Shown here piece by piece: positions 22,616-34,575 of a stretch of DNA of 64,000 nucleotides. The number at the start of each line of letters is the position of its first letter. Positions within the stretch are counted from its first letter, which is position 1. The notes beneath the pieces were generated by a model. The model did no database searches. It had not been told where the DNA came from and worked only from the letters and a program-made list of their open reading frames with translations. The translations under genes were made by a program, and so were the position numbers. Origin of the DNA: Ptiloglossa arizonensis (Eukaryota; Arthropoda; Insecta; Hymenoptera; Colletidae); the NCBI RefSeq assembly GCF_051014685.1, contig NC_135051.1:10621557-10685556 (forward strand). Direction: 5' to 3'.

Positions 22616-22972
22616 CTGTTCTCGCTGTACTTTAGTGGTAACGTTTACAGTGCATAAGTGTGGTCCTAAACTGTTTACGTCTTAGCGCCTGTGAGACTTA
22701 AACCTACTACTATTGGGTGTCCCTGTTGAGTAGTTCTTGAGTGCTAGTTGTGTAGCGTGAATATATATAGCAGAAACTATGTATTGACGATTTTGTTTTG
22801 ATGCTTATCGAGAGTAGAGCAGATCAGGTTGGCTGTGTTAGTGATATCACACTTTAAAGAAAGTTTAGAAGAGGATGGTCGAACGATTGGTCAGGTACTA
22901 GATTGTGTTGCTAAAAAGGATGTTTGAGTGAATGGAATTCAAGACGACCGTCGATGGCTAGTGTCATGTAGC
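22616..22972. other. Unassigned segment between LINE and copia scraps
   Basis: No frames or repeat ends recognised. Confidence 0.4.
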
Positions 22973-23166
22973 TAACGTTTTACTAACAAATTAACACACT
23001 CACATTGCAGCAACATCATATTTTCATTCTTTAAATGATTAAATTTTATACCCAAGAGTTTGGAAATCGGTCCCATGTATTTCGTCTCACACTGTGAAAT
23101 ATCCAAGCTTTTTTGTCCTTACTCATTATTTATAAATATTTTATTTTTTCAATCTGGTCTCATATC
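22973..23166 (-). pseudogene. Copia RT fragment, direct repeat copy 2
   Basis: Near-identical to 18773-18966, including GIKFNHLKNENMMLPQ of the copia RT tail on the minus strand and the flanking AT-rich tract. Only this part is duplicated; the LYLS...RPDIAYAV region is absent. See the first copy for motif reading. Confidence 0.85.
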
Positions 23167-25318
23167 AAAGAACGCATTGGAAAGTTTAGAAGTGGCTACA
23201 GTCGACTTCGAATCTGATAACGTAGTGGGATAATTAATTTCACTTTGTGGTAAGAGGACCATCCATGAACCTCATAACACTCACATCAGAAAAATCAATC
23301 GAAAGGTTTATGATTCATTTCTTAATATACATAACATAAATTATTATATAAATCAACATTCTTATAATTATTACTTCACTTAATTAAATAAATTAGTACA
23401 TAAATTACTAAATGAAACGAATACTAATCATTGTGCACACTAAAAGTCAACGTCATGGATGCAACATTATTGGCGGAATTCGGTATACGTGAAAACATTT
23501 TCAGTATGTGGTCAAAAAATATAAAGGCATCGAATGAATAGACAAATTTTCGGCAACTAATATGTATGGGGCAGAGGAATTTTGCGAAATATGAAGACAG
23601 TGTGTAAATAGACGTGAACACGTGGATACGTGGATACAATAATAGTCAATATTGTGATTTCTATGAGTATGTTATGTATGATGCTCAAAGGTTGTGCCTG
23701 TATTAAATGCCTGCCAACAACATATGACAATCCCTTCTCTTTACTGATAGACGCTAGACCGTTGAGATCTCATACCCAGTTGGTGAACAGGGCATTATGG
23801 CTTGATGAGTTGAAGACCAAATAGGATAGAGCAGTGCGCCTGTCCAGGGCGACAGTTCGAAGAGAAAAATCCTTGAGAATCTAATGGACCAGAGCGGAGA
23901 TACGGGGCTTTTCTGATTCTTCTCAATGATGCTCTTGCAGAGAGGATATATAAATTAGTACGATTATTCTGAATATTTGGTCTTCGTGTGTGCTTGTGGA
24001 GTCGCTCCAGTGTTATAATGTGGAGCCCGACTACTTGGCAAGAAGTAGGCTGATATAGAATTTATATCCGAGGTGCAGCGAGTTCTTCCTTTTTAGAAAG
24101 GAAGAATTTTTTATAATTAAATTCATGTTATATATATATTAATTTTTTATAATCAAATTATAAAATGTTATGTATCTTAGAATATAATTTGTATTTCATT
24201 TTACAACCGATTTGTGCTATTTTTTATTTTTAATAAATTACATACAATGTCGCAAAGTAGTTGGGTACAATGCACATAAAGCTTAATAAAGAGACGTTTG
24301 TAAATTTACCTACCAACTATTGGACATTTCGTTTTCAGGAATCGTATATTACAATTACGTTACATTTCATAGATCAAAGTTGAATATTTAAAAAGTACAT
24401 CCTCGCAATGGAAAAAATCGGAAATTATAACACAGCACAGAATTTAGCACATTATCTCAAAACTTGTGTACATGATTGGTATTTAAACCAATTGTGTTTT
24501 AATAATTTAATAATTTAAGTTTAAAAGTGCCAATATACGCAGTTTCTCTACTTTACTTTTGTATTCTTCCGAAACATTCTTTATCTAGCACGAAAATCCT
24601 ACTCGTCATCGGATTCTATAGACATTTCTGAAGAAGAAATTGCCCGGTAAAATGATCGAAATGACTTACATTTCGACCAGGCTGAGAAAACATTCGTCGA
24701 CAACACGTATACAGCGTTTTGTCACCATGTAATGCGTAACCAATGTCAATCGAGGCTAATGTTTGACATTTTTTTTTAATACTTTAGTATTCTGTTTTCT
24801 TTTTTCATATATTTCTGTGGATACCACTCACCAAACTATGATGTAAGGTATTAAAATTTAACATTGCTGTTACTGCATGTAAGAAATACAGGACGAACGG
24901 AATAATAAAAATCAGAAAATTAAGTTTTTTCTTAAAGAAAAGTATACATCATTTTAAGAAAGCAATGGATGCATTCTGTCCTTTTAATACATGAAAGCTA
25001 TTACAATATTTACCAAGAAAAATTTGTTTATATCTACAAATGTAGCTGACCAGAAACTGATTAATTTTTGTCTGAAACATTTTTACATCAGTCTATTTCG
25101 AAGTGCCTGAAAAATCGTGTGCCACACACTGTATGTAACTTTTTCTTTAATGAATTAAAAATTCATTTTTATTTATTTCTAAATTATATTCTTATTAAAT
25201 TATTTTTGTTCTCGAAAAGAATCTTGTTTACTTCTACTGGTAATTATAGCAAAAATTGTTGTCCTCTGTTAGGTATAGCTAATGTATAATAATAATATAT
25301 TAAAACTACGTCAATAGG
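23167..25318. other. Mostly AT-rich DNA, nothing firmly recognised
   Basis: A moderately GC-rich patch at about 23690-24090 contains AGGATATATAAATTAG at about 23941, which looks like a TATA box, but no LTR ends could be set. The remainder is AT-rich without recognisable features. Confidence 0.35.
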
Positions 25319-25515
25319 ACTGTAACTGCCGAGTGTGTCTCATTATCTCTCTTTATCTCGCTACCTTCTTCGTCAGTCAGTCTACATATAACTGCCGCGA
25401 CGAATAGCGAACTAAAATTGAATGTGTGCGTGAGAATATATGTACCCCTTCCATATTTTTCGCATTTCTGTCATAGAACTTTAAGTCAGCGATAAAGAAT
25501 ACGCGGCGTACTTTA
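25319..25515 (+). repeat. Interspersed repeat family Y, copy 1
   Basis: Contains GTGTCTCATTATCTCTCT, CGCGACGAATA and TTGAATGTGTG(C/T)GTGAGAATA in the same order as the reverse complement of 39410-39610. The two copies are in opposite orientation, 14 kb apart. No terminal structure was recognised. Confidence 0.7.
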
Positions 25516-28500
25516 AAAAGGTGTCATGTACATTGTAATAGGACATTAAATTTAAAAACTTTAATTTTTTGGGTCATTGAATTCGTTGCGAAAGCAGCTT
25601 TCGTCATATGAATAAGAATTGTACGATCTGATTTTAAAAAATTAACTTGACCTTAAAATGTCCATCACAATCGTATCAATGAAAAAAGGTAATTAATGCT
25701 ACGTAAGATATCTTTTTATACACTTGACGCTTCGATTATACGCAGCTTAGAATAAATCAGTAACATGCATAACAATATAACGATTTTTTTTAAATTCTTA
25801 TTTATATTAATTATTTAGAAACAATTGTTGTATAAATGATAAATAATGATTGAGTGATGAAATGCTGGTTACAGTACATTTAGGTCTTCGTTTTTAATCA
25901 TTTAATTTTTTTTAGTTATTTTAGCGATTAATTAAATTCATGTTATATATATACGAAACATTACAATGGACATTTAATTTTTAACAAATGGATTTGTCGT
26001 AACAATTCCTTGTGCTTAGTTTGTGAATATCGAATAGGTATATGTATGTTTATATTATCAGAAGTGCGAAAAATGATTAAAAGAGGAAAATACGTAGAAA
26101 TAAAGAGTTCAAATTAAACATATTAAGTTATCCTTCCTTCTTGAAAAACCAGTTTAGTTAACTTCTATTTTATTAGATGTACTTTTACAAGCTTGCAGTT
26201 AACGCAAACCTAATCGTTCTTTTTAATTAATTCCAACATGGCTGTATTATATGTATTACAAAAAAGAGTAGTTTTAACAATTATAATTAGCAATTTTCGT
26301 TATGAAAATTGACATTTGTTAAAAAAATGTAATTTTTACGGAAGGAGGGATTTTTTATGATTTCCATAAATTTGAATTTCAAAGATGGTTCAGTCTTGTT
26401 TAATAATGTCATCAGGAGGACGACGTAGATAAATGAGATCGGAAATTGATCAAGGTGGCGCCCTTGACACAAAAATTAAGAAGATTGTATTTTAGCTCGT
26501 TTCATTAGTAACATCAGTTTATCTGACTTTTAATTTCCTTGTAAGAACAACTGTAAAGGAGAAACTTATGCTGCGTTATTGTTAGCTCCAAAACGACGTT
26601 TTTATACCGGTAGCGTGCGTCGATGTAGGAATAACCAAGGAAATGAAACCGGTGGTTAGGTCTCTAGTAACGTGAAATTATAAAAAACGAGAAAAGTAGC
26701 TATAGTTGAACTACTGAAGCCTTCTTTATCAAGCGAACAGCATTACTCGTATCTTTTAGATTTGCAGTAGCCTACGGTATGCCTATATCTATATATAGAA
26801 CATGAGTATGTATAGCTGCGATTTTTGCAAGGATTATCTGATACCAAAGAAGAAAATTTCATCGTCGAACAAATAATAATAAATACTCGAAGAAGTTTTG
26901 TCGAAGGGATGCTCAAATACGAAGTCATTGGCAATATGGTCTCTTGAACCTAGTTTTCCCTCCACTCTATTATTATAATCTTCCATTTCTATATTTACTG
27001 ATTCACGGCACGACCTTCTGCACAGATACAAATATTTTTGGCGCCAAATTGTTTTGTGTTTCTATACGACTTAAAGATGAAATGCTAATTTTCAATGCTA
27101 CCTTTCGAAGATCTCTCGTACTAGTTTGACCGTTTCGACTGAATGCATTAAAATAACAATGATCTTAGAAAACACACTCATCAATATTTGGGTAATAGAA
27201 GTATATGCTTCAGATTTTACCAATCGACAGAAGCATTGCAAAGATAATACCTGAAAATATTATAGAGATCGACAAGCCCATTATCATTTGGACGTAAGAT
27301 GTAAGAAATTCCCAAAGGGGACGTGAAACCTTAAGAACTAATAAACCATACTTGGTTTATTTTTCCTACTACAAATATTTCAAGTGAACGACATTTAACG
27401 AAATACAATGGAATTTAAACATTAATATCCGCGAAATCATGTACCACAGCCAGAAAGTTAAAATCGTTCTATTTTGCTCTCGAAAATTTGTCTATACTGA
27501 TACTTGTCTATACTAACTTGTCATCAATGTTACATACATATTGATCAAGAAGACGCGTTCGATCAAATAATTATCTGAAAATATTGATCACGGAGATAAT
27601 TTATGAATTTCTCTTCTCTCTTCTTATTTCTCCCTTCTGCGTTAAATTAGTGCAGCAAAGATTCGCTTTAAGTTGTGGTTATAACGACGTTCTGATTTCA
27701 TATATTTATAATCTATTCTACGAAAACTTTAGTATTTGCTATTGTGCTGTCATAAGCATTCATCGATGATTAGTTTTAGTTTTCGTGGAGGTTCTGTCTG
27801 TTTCGTTGTTAGCGAACTGTATAACTGATCTCTCTTAACGTATTGAGATTTTTAGACGACCTCTCGTTGTACGTATAATGAAACCATTACGAGCAAAGGT
27901 AGTAATCTTCTTTCTCTCGGACTAAATCCGAGTTACGCATATACACTGAGCGACACGAAGCTTGTTCATATTGCCATGGATGCATAAAGCCAACAGCAGA
28001 GAAGCGAGCCTCACCCAAGCATCACGCGATTATGTAAGGTAGATGGGCAGGAATTTGTTCGTTGTCAACTGCAGCTTGAACGCGTACATTGTTAAGTGAG
28101 TAATCGGTAACTCATACACGAAGATTTTAGTACGTGATATATACGTCATTTATAAACAAAAGAAACAACACAAACAGCGCATTTTCAATTTCAATTTTCA
28201 TGTTATTATAAAACTTCAATCTCGTTAATTTCTGTAGGAATACTACAGTTTGCACTGTATTTCTTGACTTGTATAATGATTTGCATATCCTGATAACATT
28301 CCACACTGTAGTGTATTTCTTCTATGCAAAAATGCAATTCAATCGATAAAAGTTTCGATACATCGGTTGCCGATTATTCACTTGGTAACGTAAGTTGTCG
28401 TTTATATGATCCACATTATGCAAGAGTTAACTGCGCGTTTACCTCACATAACTGACGATGAAGCATGAGTTGCTTCTCCGCTGGGAATTTTCATGCGTAG

Positions 28501-28960
28501 ACAAACTTCGTGACAAACAGTGAACCATCTAATAAGGAAAGAAAACGGCATAAGGAGAATGTGAATGAAGTAGAGCAACCCTGGTAATGAGATTCATGAA
28601 AATTATGTAGCTTATGAAAACTATTCCAGCCGTTAGATAGCACTCTGCTTAGCGATAAATAACTTTGTAGAGTCGTCGTTGTTCCAGGATTTCTATAGCG
28701 CACTTTTCAGATCCTGTTCAGTTCCTATCGAATTTCATCAAACACGAAGGAAACGTAATTGTTTTTAAAAATTTTGAACGGATATTACATTATACAGCGT
28801 GAGGAATTTTCTAACAGTCGTTGTATCGTCTGATGGGCTAATTTCTCTTGCGCTAAAAGAAACATTTCTTCCAATTCATGCGCAGATTATGAATACAGTG
28901 AATACTCGCTGTATACAATACTAATTTCAAATTTTTAAAGCGGTTACGTTATCTATTGCC
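25516..28960. other. AT-rich DNA with short unassigned frames
   Basis: Several 60-70 residue frames occur (for example 26287-26472 and 26834-27031, minus) without a recognisable family. A 20-bp palindrome (ATAAACCATACTTGGTTTAT) lies at about 27343-27362. A GC-richer patch at 27840-28090 holds nothing identifiable. Confidence 0.4.
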
Positions 28961-28979
28961 GGCCATTGCAACCTTTGTA

Positions 28980-30079
28980 ATCAATTCTCGGAAAACAGCA
29001 TGAATCTTTGAAAAACAGAAGAGTTGCAAAGCCCGAATGGCATTTTTTAAAAATCGTACTGGTTATTCGGAATAACAAAGGAAATACACCATGTACTATG
29101 CGATTCAATTCGAACGTGGAGAAATCCATTGCGTAAGTCGATTTTACTGAAAGTTTTGGCTCTCTGTAATTTATCGATTTGATTCTATATGACCAAATCT
29201 AGTAATGGAAATCTATCTTTAATTATTTTTTCAATAAGTCTTTTATGATCGACGCAACCCCTCGTCGCTTCCTCTTTCTTTTTGACTAACACAACTGGAC
29301 TTACATATTCTGAGTGCGGTGTCTTACTAATGTCATTGTTAACCATTGTTAACACTAATGTAATTGTTAACCTTAAGCATCACTTGTGCAGATAATCTCC
29401 GGAGCCTGTGATAAACTAAGACTTCGTCTCTGAGAATTATGTGCATTTTAATAGCGACTTATTTGGTTTATAATCGTTAACACTATCTCTCAATTCTCTG
29501 CTCGTCTTTAACATGTGTTAAATCTATGGTGCCCTGTTCGTAAGTAACATCGACTTTAAAAATTTCCGGAAGGTCTTTATTTTTGAAATCTTAATGTTTC
29601 TCTGTCGCAAATCTATATCTATTGTGCCAAAAAGTCACATTCGATCAATAGACTTTGTTGCATTAAATTATCAGAGATAACGTGAAAAACGATCTCGTAA
29701 GAAACTCCATCGACATTAATTTTTACGCGCGTCTGTGCTAAAGTTATTACTTATTATTACCGTTATCGATACCATGAAACCGAAGCATACGTCTATCTAA
29801 TTTTGATGTTTCTATTTTAATGTAACAGTCTGACCATATGAAATTAATATCGCTTCCAATATCAATCAGAACAATGAACTTGCTTCCTCGAATATTCACT
29901 TCTTTCTCGTGTTTTTTCTTGCTCGAGTGTTTAGTATTACAGCTATCCTTCTTCACACTGCTGTTATCAGAACACTTCGTCGACATATGTTCGTATTCAT
30001 TGCAGTTAAAACACTTCACTCCCTTACTTCTAAATGGACTAGCACTTACATGATTTTTTTCAAGTAAGTTGAAAAGCAT
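28980..30079 (-). pseudogene. Ty3/gypsy gag-pol remnant: zinc knuckle, protease, RT start
   Basis: The minus-strand frame 30079-29747 holds a CCHC zinc knuckle (C-F-N-C-N-E-Y-E-H-M-S-T-K-C, about residues 23-36). It is followed by a retroviral-type aspartic protease centre LIDIGSD (about residues 71-77), where the usual T of D-T-G is I. About 430 bp downstream, other frames give YVSPVVLVKKKEEATRGCVDH, then KDRFPLLDL and AKTFSKIDLRNGFLHVRI. These are the opening fingers and palm blocks of gypsy RT in the right order. Stops interrupt it and the sequence loses similarity near 28980, before the catalytic Y-x-D-D. No flanking LTRs were found. Confidence 0.88.
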
Positions 30080-30152
30080 TACTTACCATAATCCTCTCGT
30101 AGTTTCTCTCTCATATCGTTTAATTCTATCGTTCAATGAAATATGAGTTGCA

Positions 30153-30427
30153 TATTCACGTAGACATTTACAAGCGTGTTTACATATACTTGTACTCTGA
30201 TTCATATACGTATAAGTTTCATAAATCTTCCTTTAATATTACTGGAAAATAACATGTACTTCTTAATTACTTATGCATTTAGTTTAAATATATATATATA
30301 TATTCACGTAGACATTTACAAGCGTGTTTATATATACGTGTACTCTGATTCATAAATCTTCCTTTAATATTACTGGAAAATAAAATGTACTTCTTAATTA
30401 CTTATGCATTTAGTTTAAATATACATA
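30153..30427 (+). repeat. Tandem duplication, period 148 bp, two copies
   Basis: The unit starting TATTCACGTAGACATTTAC at 30153 recurs at 30301. The second copy lacks about 20 bp around TACGTATAAG. A TA dinucleotide run separates them. Confidence 0.9.
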
Positions 30428-30429
30428 TT

Positions 30430-33400
30430 AAAGAAGAAAGTTATCATTACCACTCATTGGAGTCAATCTTCGAAACAATGAACTCGAGAAAACGTATTGT
30501 ATGTACACAGCAAGAACATACGAGATATGATACACGTACATACGTATACAACACTTTTCTAATTACAATAAATACAATATCATAATAAAATGTTGTAAAA
30601 CATTTTTAAAATATCTTGTATATACAAAGTAATTCATGTAACCTCATGACCTTTGTATTGCCGCTAGAAGTTATATCTTCAAATGGCTTTACTGTTATTC
30701 GGACACACGATTATTTTTTTACATACGATATCTACTTTACCATACTTGATACTGGTTTAATTACATTCACAGGTCATTAGAAATAAAAGAAACGATGGTA
30801 ACATTCGATAATCAGTTTGAATTATCAGTTACAATTAATATCTTTATATAAAACAACAATAAATGTAATGAAATAATGATACTTGAGCAAAAATAATTTC
30901 ATTGAACCAGTAAACTAATAGTTTCAAGGCATAAGTCACTTTTTTGCAAAGAAAAGAAAAGTATATCGCGACAAAGAAAAAGTAACTTTAGTTAAAATTT
31001 TTAGATGCATTAATGGATTAAAATGCATAGAATTAATGTCAGGACATGTTTCATTTTAAATCATTTAACTTTGCTTTATAACATTTTTTTCTATCTACAA
31101 GTGTTTCAAAGTTAAAGCTTGTTTCCGTTGTGTCGGATATCATGTATAATATGTGGGTCCTGTATAGTGTATATATACATATATTTCGAATAAATAGTTT
31201 CATACGATATTATTGGTTAGAGGAATCAAATTTCCGTTACTTCGATCAGTTTCCCTAACCCTGTTACCTTACTGTCATGGGATGAGGGCTATATAAAACT
31301 GTGTAGATATACCAAAACCGTAATATCTTACATACTACATGGTAAAGGAAGATATTTACTAAATATATCAGTAAATAGATTATATAAAGCTTTGAAACAA
31401 AATTTTAAAGTTAAATAATCACGTATCAGAACCATGTATTGTATTTGTAAGACATAATCATGTATTTGTAATGTTCTCTTGACAATGATTATCCGTTCTG
31501 TGATCATCTTTCTCGTCAGTCAACGTATTTGCAATTTTCTTCCAGTTGGTAATGCAATGTGCTAACACGCCATCGAATAAGTTCGTATTTGAACTTACTT
31601 TCATTAGAAAAACCTTGCCAATCTATTGATAATATCCTAATAAAAATGTAATAGAAATGATCGAAATTCAAACTTATATTACTGCTGAAACGAAATTGGA
31701 TCATCGAAGTGATCGGAATATTTTCGCAGCCATTATCACTTCGTATATTTCTTAAGAGTGTGATTGGTAGCTTGGTTGTCAGAAATGACGATTGCCAGTT
31801 TACGCTTTGTTTCTTTAAAGTATACAAATCTATAAAATGACCGTAACGCAAACGTGTGGTGAACAATCGAGAGATCAGCGGCAGAAACATAGCGAGTTCA
31901 CCTCTCAATAGTCCCGACCAGCCAATATATTTGAAAATGAGAATAATGGCAAACATGGACGAGCATGCAGCAGGGCTTGAATTAGGCTTGAGTTACGTTT
32001 GAGTTAGGCTTGAGTTAGACGAGCGTTCCTCGTGTTTCGCGTCCGAATGCATAGAACGTTTAGCAATTGATCTACTATCAGAGATTATCGTGCATCCGTG
32101 TGCGTGTTACATGCAACGTGTTGCACACGTAGAAAAGTAGAAAATACAACAAAAGAATGCGAAATATTGATCCTCGTTTGTTTAACTACACAAGAGCATT
32201 GACAGGCAGTGTAACTATTGCAAGCAAACGTTTGATACGAAGAGATGTATGCATTATTGTTTATACTCTTGTCCTATACTGACTGTACTGAACACGAAAT
32301 GAAAATGCACGTAAAGTTAATTACGTATTGGTCTCGTTTCATCCTATAATGAAACATCGACGATTGGAACGATCTAATTCAAAATCAAATTAGCTTCAAA
32401 TTATTCATATTTGTAGATCTATCTGGTCTTCTTCGATCTGCACAGTAAATTTTCCACTAACAATAAGTTCAGGAATGATGGCGTAAGGAAGACTTAGAGT
32501 ACTAAATAACTAAATTACGCGAGACACTTTGTTATTGAGAAAATTGAATTTAAATATCAGTCAAGTATATGTGTATTTCATTAATAACCGATCATTTTAG
32601 ACCATTGATACGATCGTTTGTATACATAATACAGTGTCAGTCATTATTTGCTATTTGAATAGGTTTATTACCGACGAGATTCAATTTCTGCCAATGGCTT
32701 TTTCAAAGCTATTCTATGAATGCGAACTTTTAATCCCATATTTTATTTTGGGATGATTCAAAATTTACAAAATATTGGAAACTGGATAATTCTCATATGA
32801 TATCACAGTTTATACAGTTTAAGAAGTCTATCATACTTACACTTTTTATCGAATTGGTATCATTATTAGATAATGTTCCCTCATCTACAGTAAGTTCTGT
32901 GGTGGAACGATGCATTCGGCTGTAAGATTGCCGGGCCTAACACTTTTGGGCTTTTATCTGTGGGGAAACGTGAAAAAAACGAAAAACAACGAATTACCCT
33001 AGCATTTGAACAAATAAAAACTTCTGACACGCAGCGAAGAAATATAACGCAAAAATTGATTAAAAGAATGCAACTTTGCGTTGGAGAAAACGGAACACTT
33101 GGAACAATACCTTGAATGAAAATAATAAACTACGTTCAATGAAACATACAGTAATTATTTTATTACCTTGATTAATATACCGTACAATCGCATTTAAATA
33201 AGCCCTGAGATTGTATTATATTACGATCGCATTAGCGGTTTATAGCAATCGATTGTTAATTAAGTACACGTGTACTCGACTGATATTGAAATTTAATTTT
33301 CTCCAAAATGAAGTCTCCCATGCAATTTCTTTATTCTTCATTCTCGTTTTATCTCGGGCCGTAGAATTATTCTAATTTGTGTTATGAATTACGTAATAGC

Positions 33401-33630
33401 ATTCATAGCCTTTACGAGTTACCATTATTTTACACATCTTATATCCAATTTTTTATTCGTCTGAATCGAGAATATTTGTATTAATCGTTATACATGCTGT
33501 TTCACATGGCAGAAATCTGATGTAAAGGAAACATTTGGTTTATGAATAACAGCGTTTAATTCAAACTGTGGTTTACGTTTGCTGTAACGAAGTTGCTGCG
33601 GATGGATGCTGCAAGATAGAAATAACGTTA
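30430..33630. other. AT-rich DNA, no gene recognised
   Basis: Nothing assignable except one longer orphan frame at 31516-31956 (listed separately). At about 31982-32025 the word GAGTTAGGCTTGAGTTA is locally repeated three times. Confidence 0.4.
31516..31956 (-). CDS. Unrecognised 146-residue open frame
   Basis: One of the longest unassigned frames in the window. Composition is hydrophobic and aromatic without clear membrane-spanning periodicity, a signal peptide or a known motif. A stretch LRNIRSDNGCENI resembles the L-R-S-D-N-G-G-E-x of copia integrase, but the surrounding residues do not follow the rest of that domain. It is open across GC-poor DNA, where stops are expected, so it may be an old coding piece or chance. 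Confidence 0.15.
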   Translation of the reverse strand: MFAIILIFKYIGWSGLLRGELAMFLPLISRLFTTRLRYGHFIDLYTLKKQSVNWQSSFLTTKLPITLLRNIRSDNGCENIPITSMIQFRFSSNISLNFDHFYYIFIRILSIDWQGFSNESKFKYELIRWRVSTLHYQLEENCKYVD

Positions 33631-33634
33631 CAAT

Positions 33635-34286
33635 TGTTGTTCTTCTCTCTTCGAATCACTTGAGAAGAGATCTTCGAGTGATTGATCCCCGTACGAGCCC
33701 CCAAATAACTATTGTACTCGGGCGTGGTTTATGGATATATATATATTTATTATAATTTACAGTGATAATAGTGTTAGATGTAGTGTCAGTGGTTAGTTTC
33801 GCTTGGTACGTCTTTCAATTGTCTCGTCTTATCGTCTTTTTAGTCATACTGTCCGCGACACACTCTTCGGACATACTCTCGTCGTCATACTTTGTCATAC
33901 TATCTCATACTGTGTGATACTCTGTCATACTGTCCCTTGACGTTCTTCTCGCGCTCTATATAGTCATTCCCATTCATTCTCTTTCATTCCAATCCTCAGT
34001 CTCTCTCACTTCAGACATTCGGTCACGTTCGGCCATCCTAATCGTTCGTCTTTTCCAAACACTCTTCACTTTCTCCGAACCACATGTATTTCCTTTCATC
34101 CCCGTGCATTCTCACGCTCGGTCGTCGCGCAAGACCCCCTGTAAAGGATACTCGTGCCTTCCAGGAAAGCTAGCGGACCGATCGGCGCCAAATGTTTAGT
34201 TTAACTCGAGTCCGACCGCGCGCGTTATCTTGTTTAGGCCTACGCTCGAAGCAGGCCTAAGCGAACGCCGAAAATCCGATACTACA
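33635..34286 (+). mobile_element. Solo LTR, family A copy 1 (652 bp)
   Basis: Starts TGTTGTTC and ends ACTACA (canonical TG...CA). It is flanked by identical CAAT at 33631-33634 and 34287-34290, a 4-bp target duplication. A homologous LTR with its own TSD lies at 53833-54497, confirming both ends. It contains repeated CATACT words (about 33860-33940) and a TATA-like TATATAG at 33957-33963. No internal retroelement sequence remains, so this is a solo LTR left by LTR-LTR recombination. A 4-bp TSD fits Ty3/gypsy or Bel-Pao elements. Confidence 0.92.
33957..33963 (+). promoter_or_regulatory. TATA-like box of LTR family A
   Basis: TATATAG in the GC-rich CGCGCTCTATATAGTC context, conserved in the second copy at 54168-54174. 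It is the likely core promoter of the parent retroelement. Confidence 0.45.
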
Positions 34287-34488
34287 CAATTAACATCATG
34301 ATGTGACAATAAGAGAGAAAAGCGAGCTGAGGTACGAGCGATCCTTCGCGGGAGTCATGATGAACAAAAGAGGATCAGTCGATGGGACTGTGGATCTCTC
34401 TGGCGACGATGATGTGAGGACCACCTAGCACGCCGATAAGACCGCCACGAAGCCTAAACACCAGGATCATCAATAACCAAAAATCATG

Positions 34489-34496
34489 TATATAAG
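34489..34496 (+). promoter_or_regulatory. TATA box of LTR family B
   Basis: TATATAAG followed by GC-rich sequence, with the AATAAA signal at 34510-34515 just downstream. This is a compact arrangement of promoter and polyadenylation signal. Confidence 0.55.
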
Positions 34497-34509
34497 CCGC
34501 TGTCCTCTG

Positions 34510-34515
34510 AATAAA
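34510..34515 (+). terminator. Polyadenylation signal of LTR family B
   Basis: AATAAA, 14 bp after the TATA box, in the expected part of an LTR. Whether it is used is unknown. Confidence 0.4.
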
Positions 34516-34575
34516 TGATTGTTCCACCTTAGTCAAGTGTGAATCTCTGTCCGTCACCCGCTACGCACCTTTTAA

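Noticed and set aside
29747..30079. CCHC frame as a host zinc-knuckle protein
   Set aside because: The following aspartic protease centre and gypsy RT blocks in order show that it is a retroelement.
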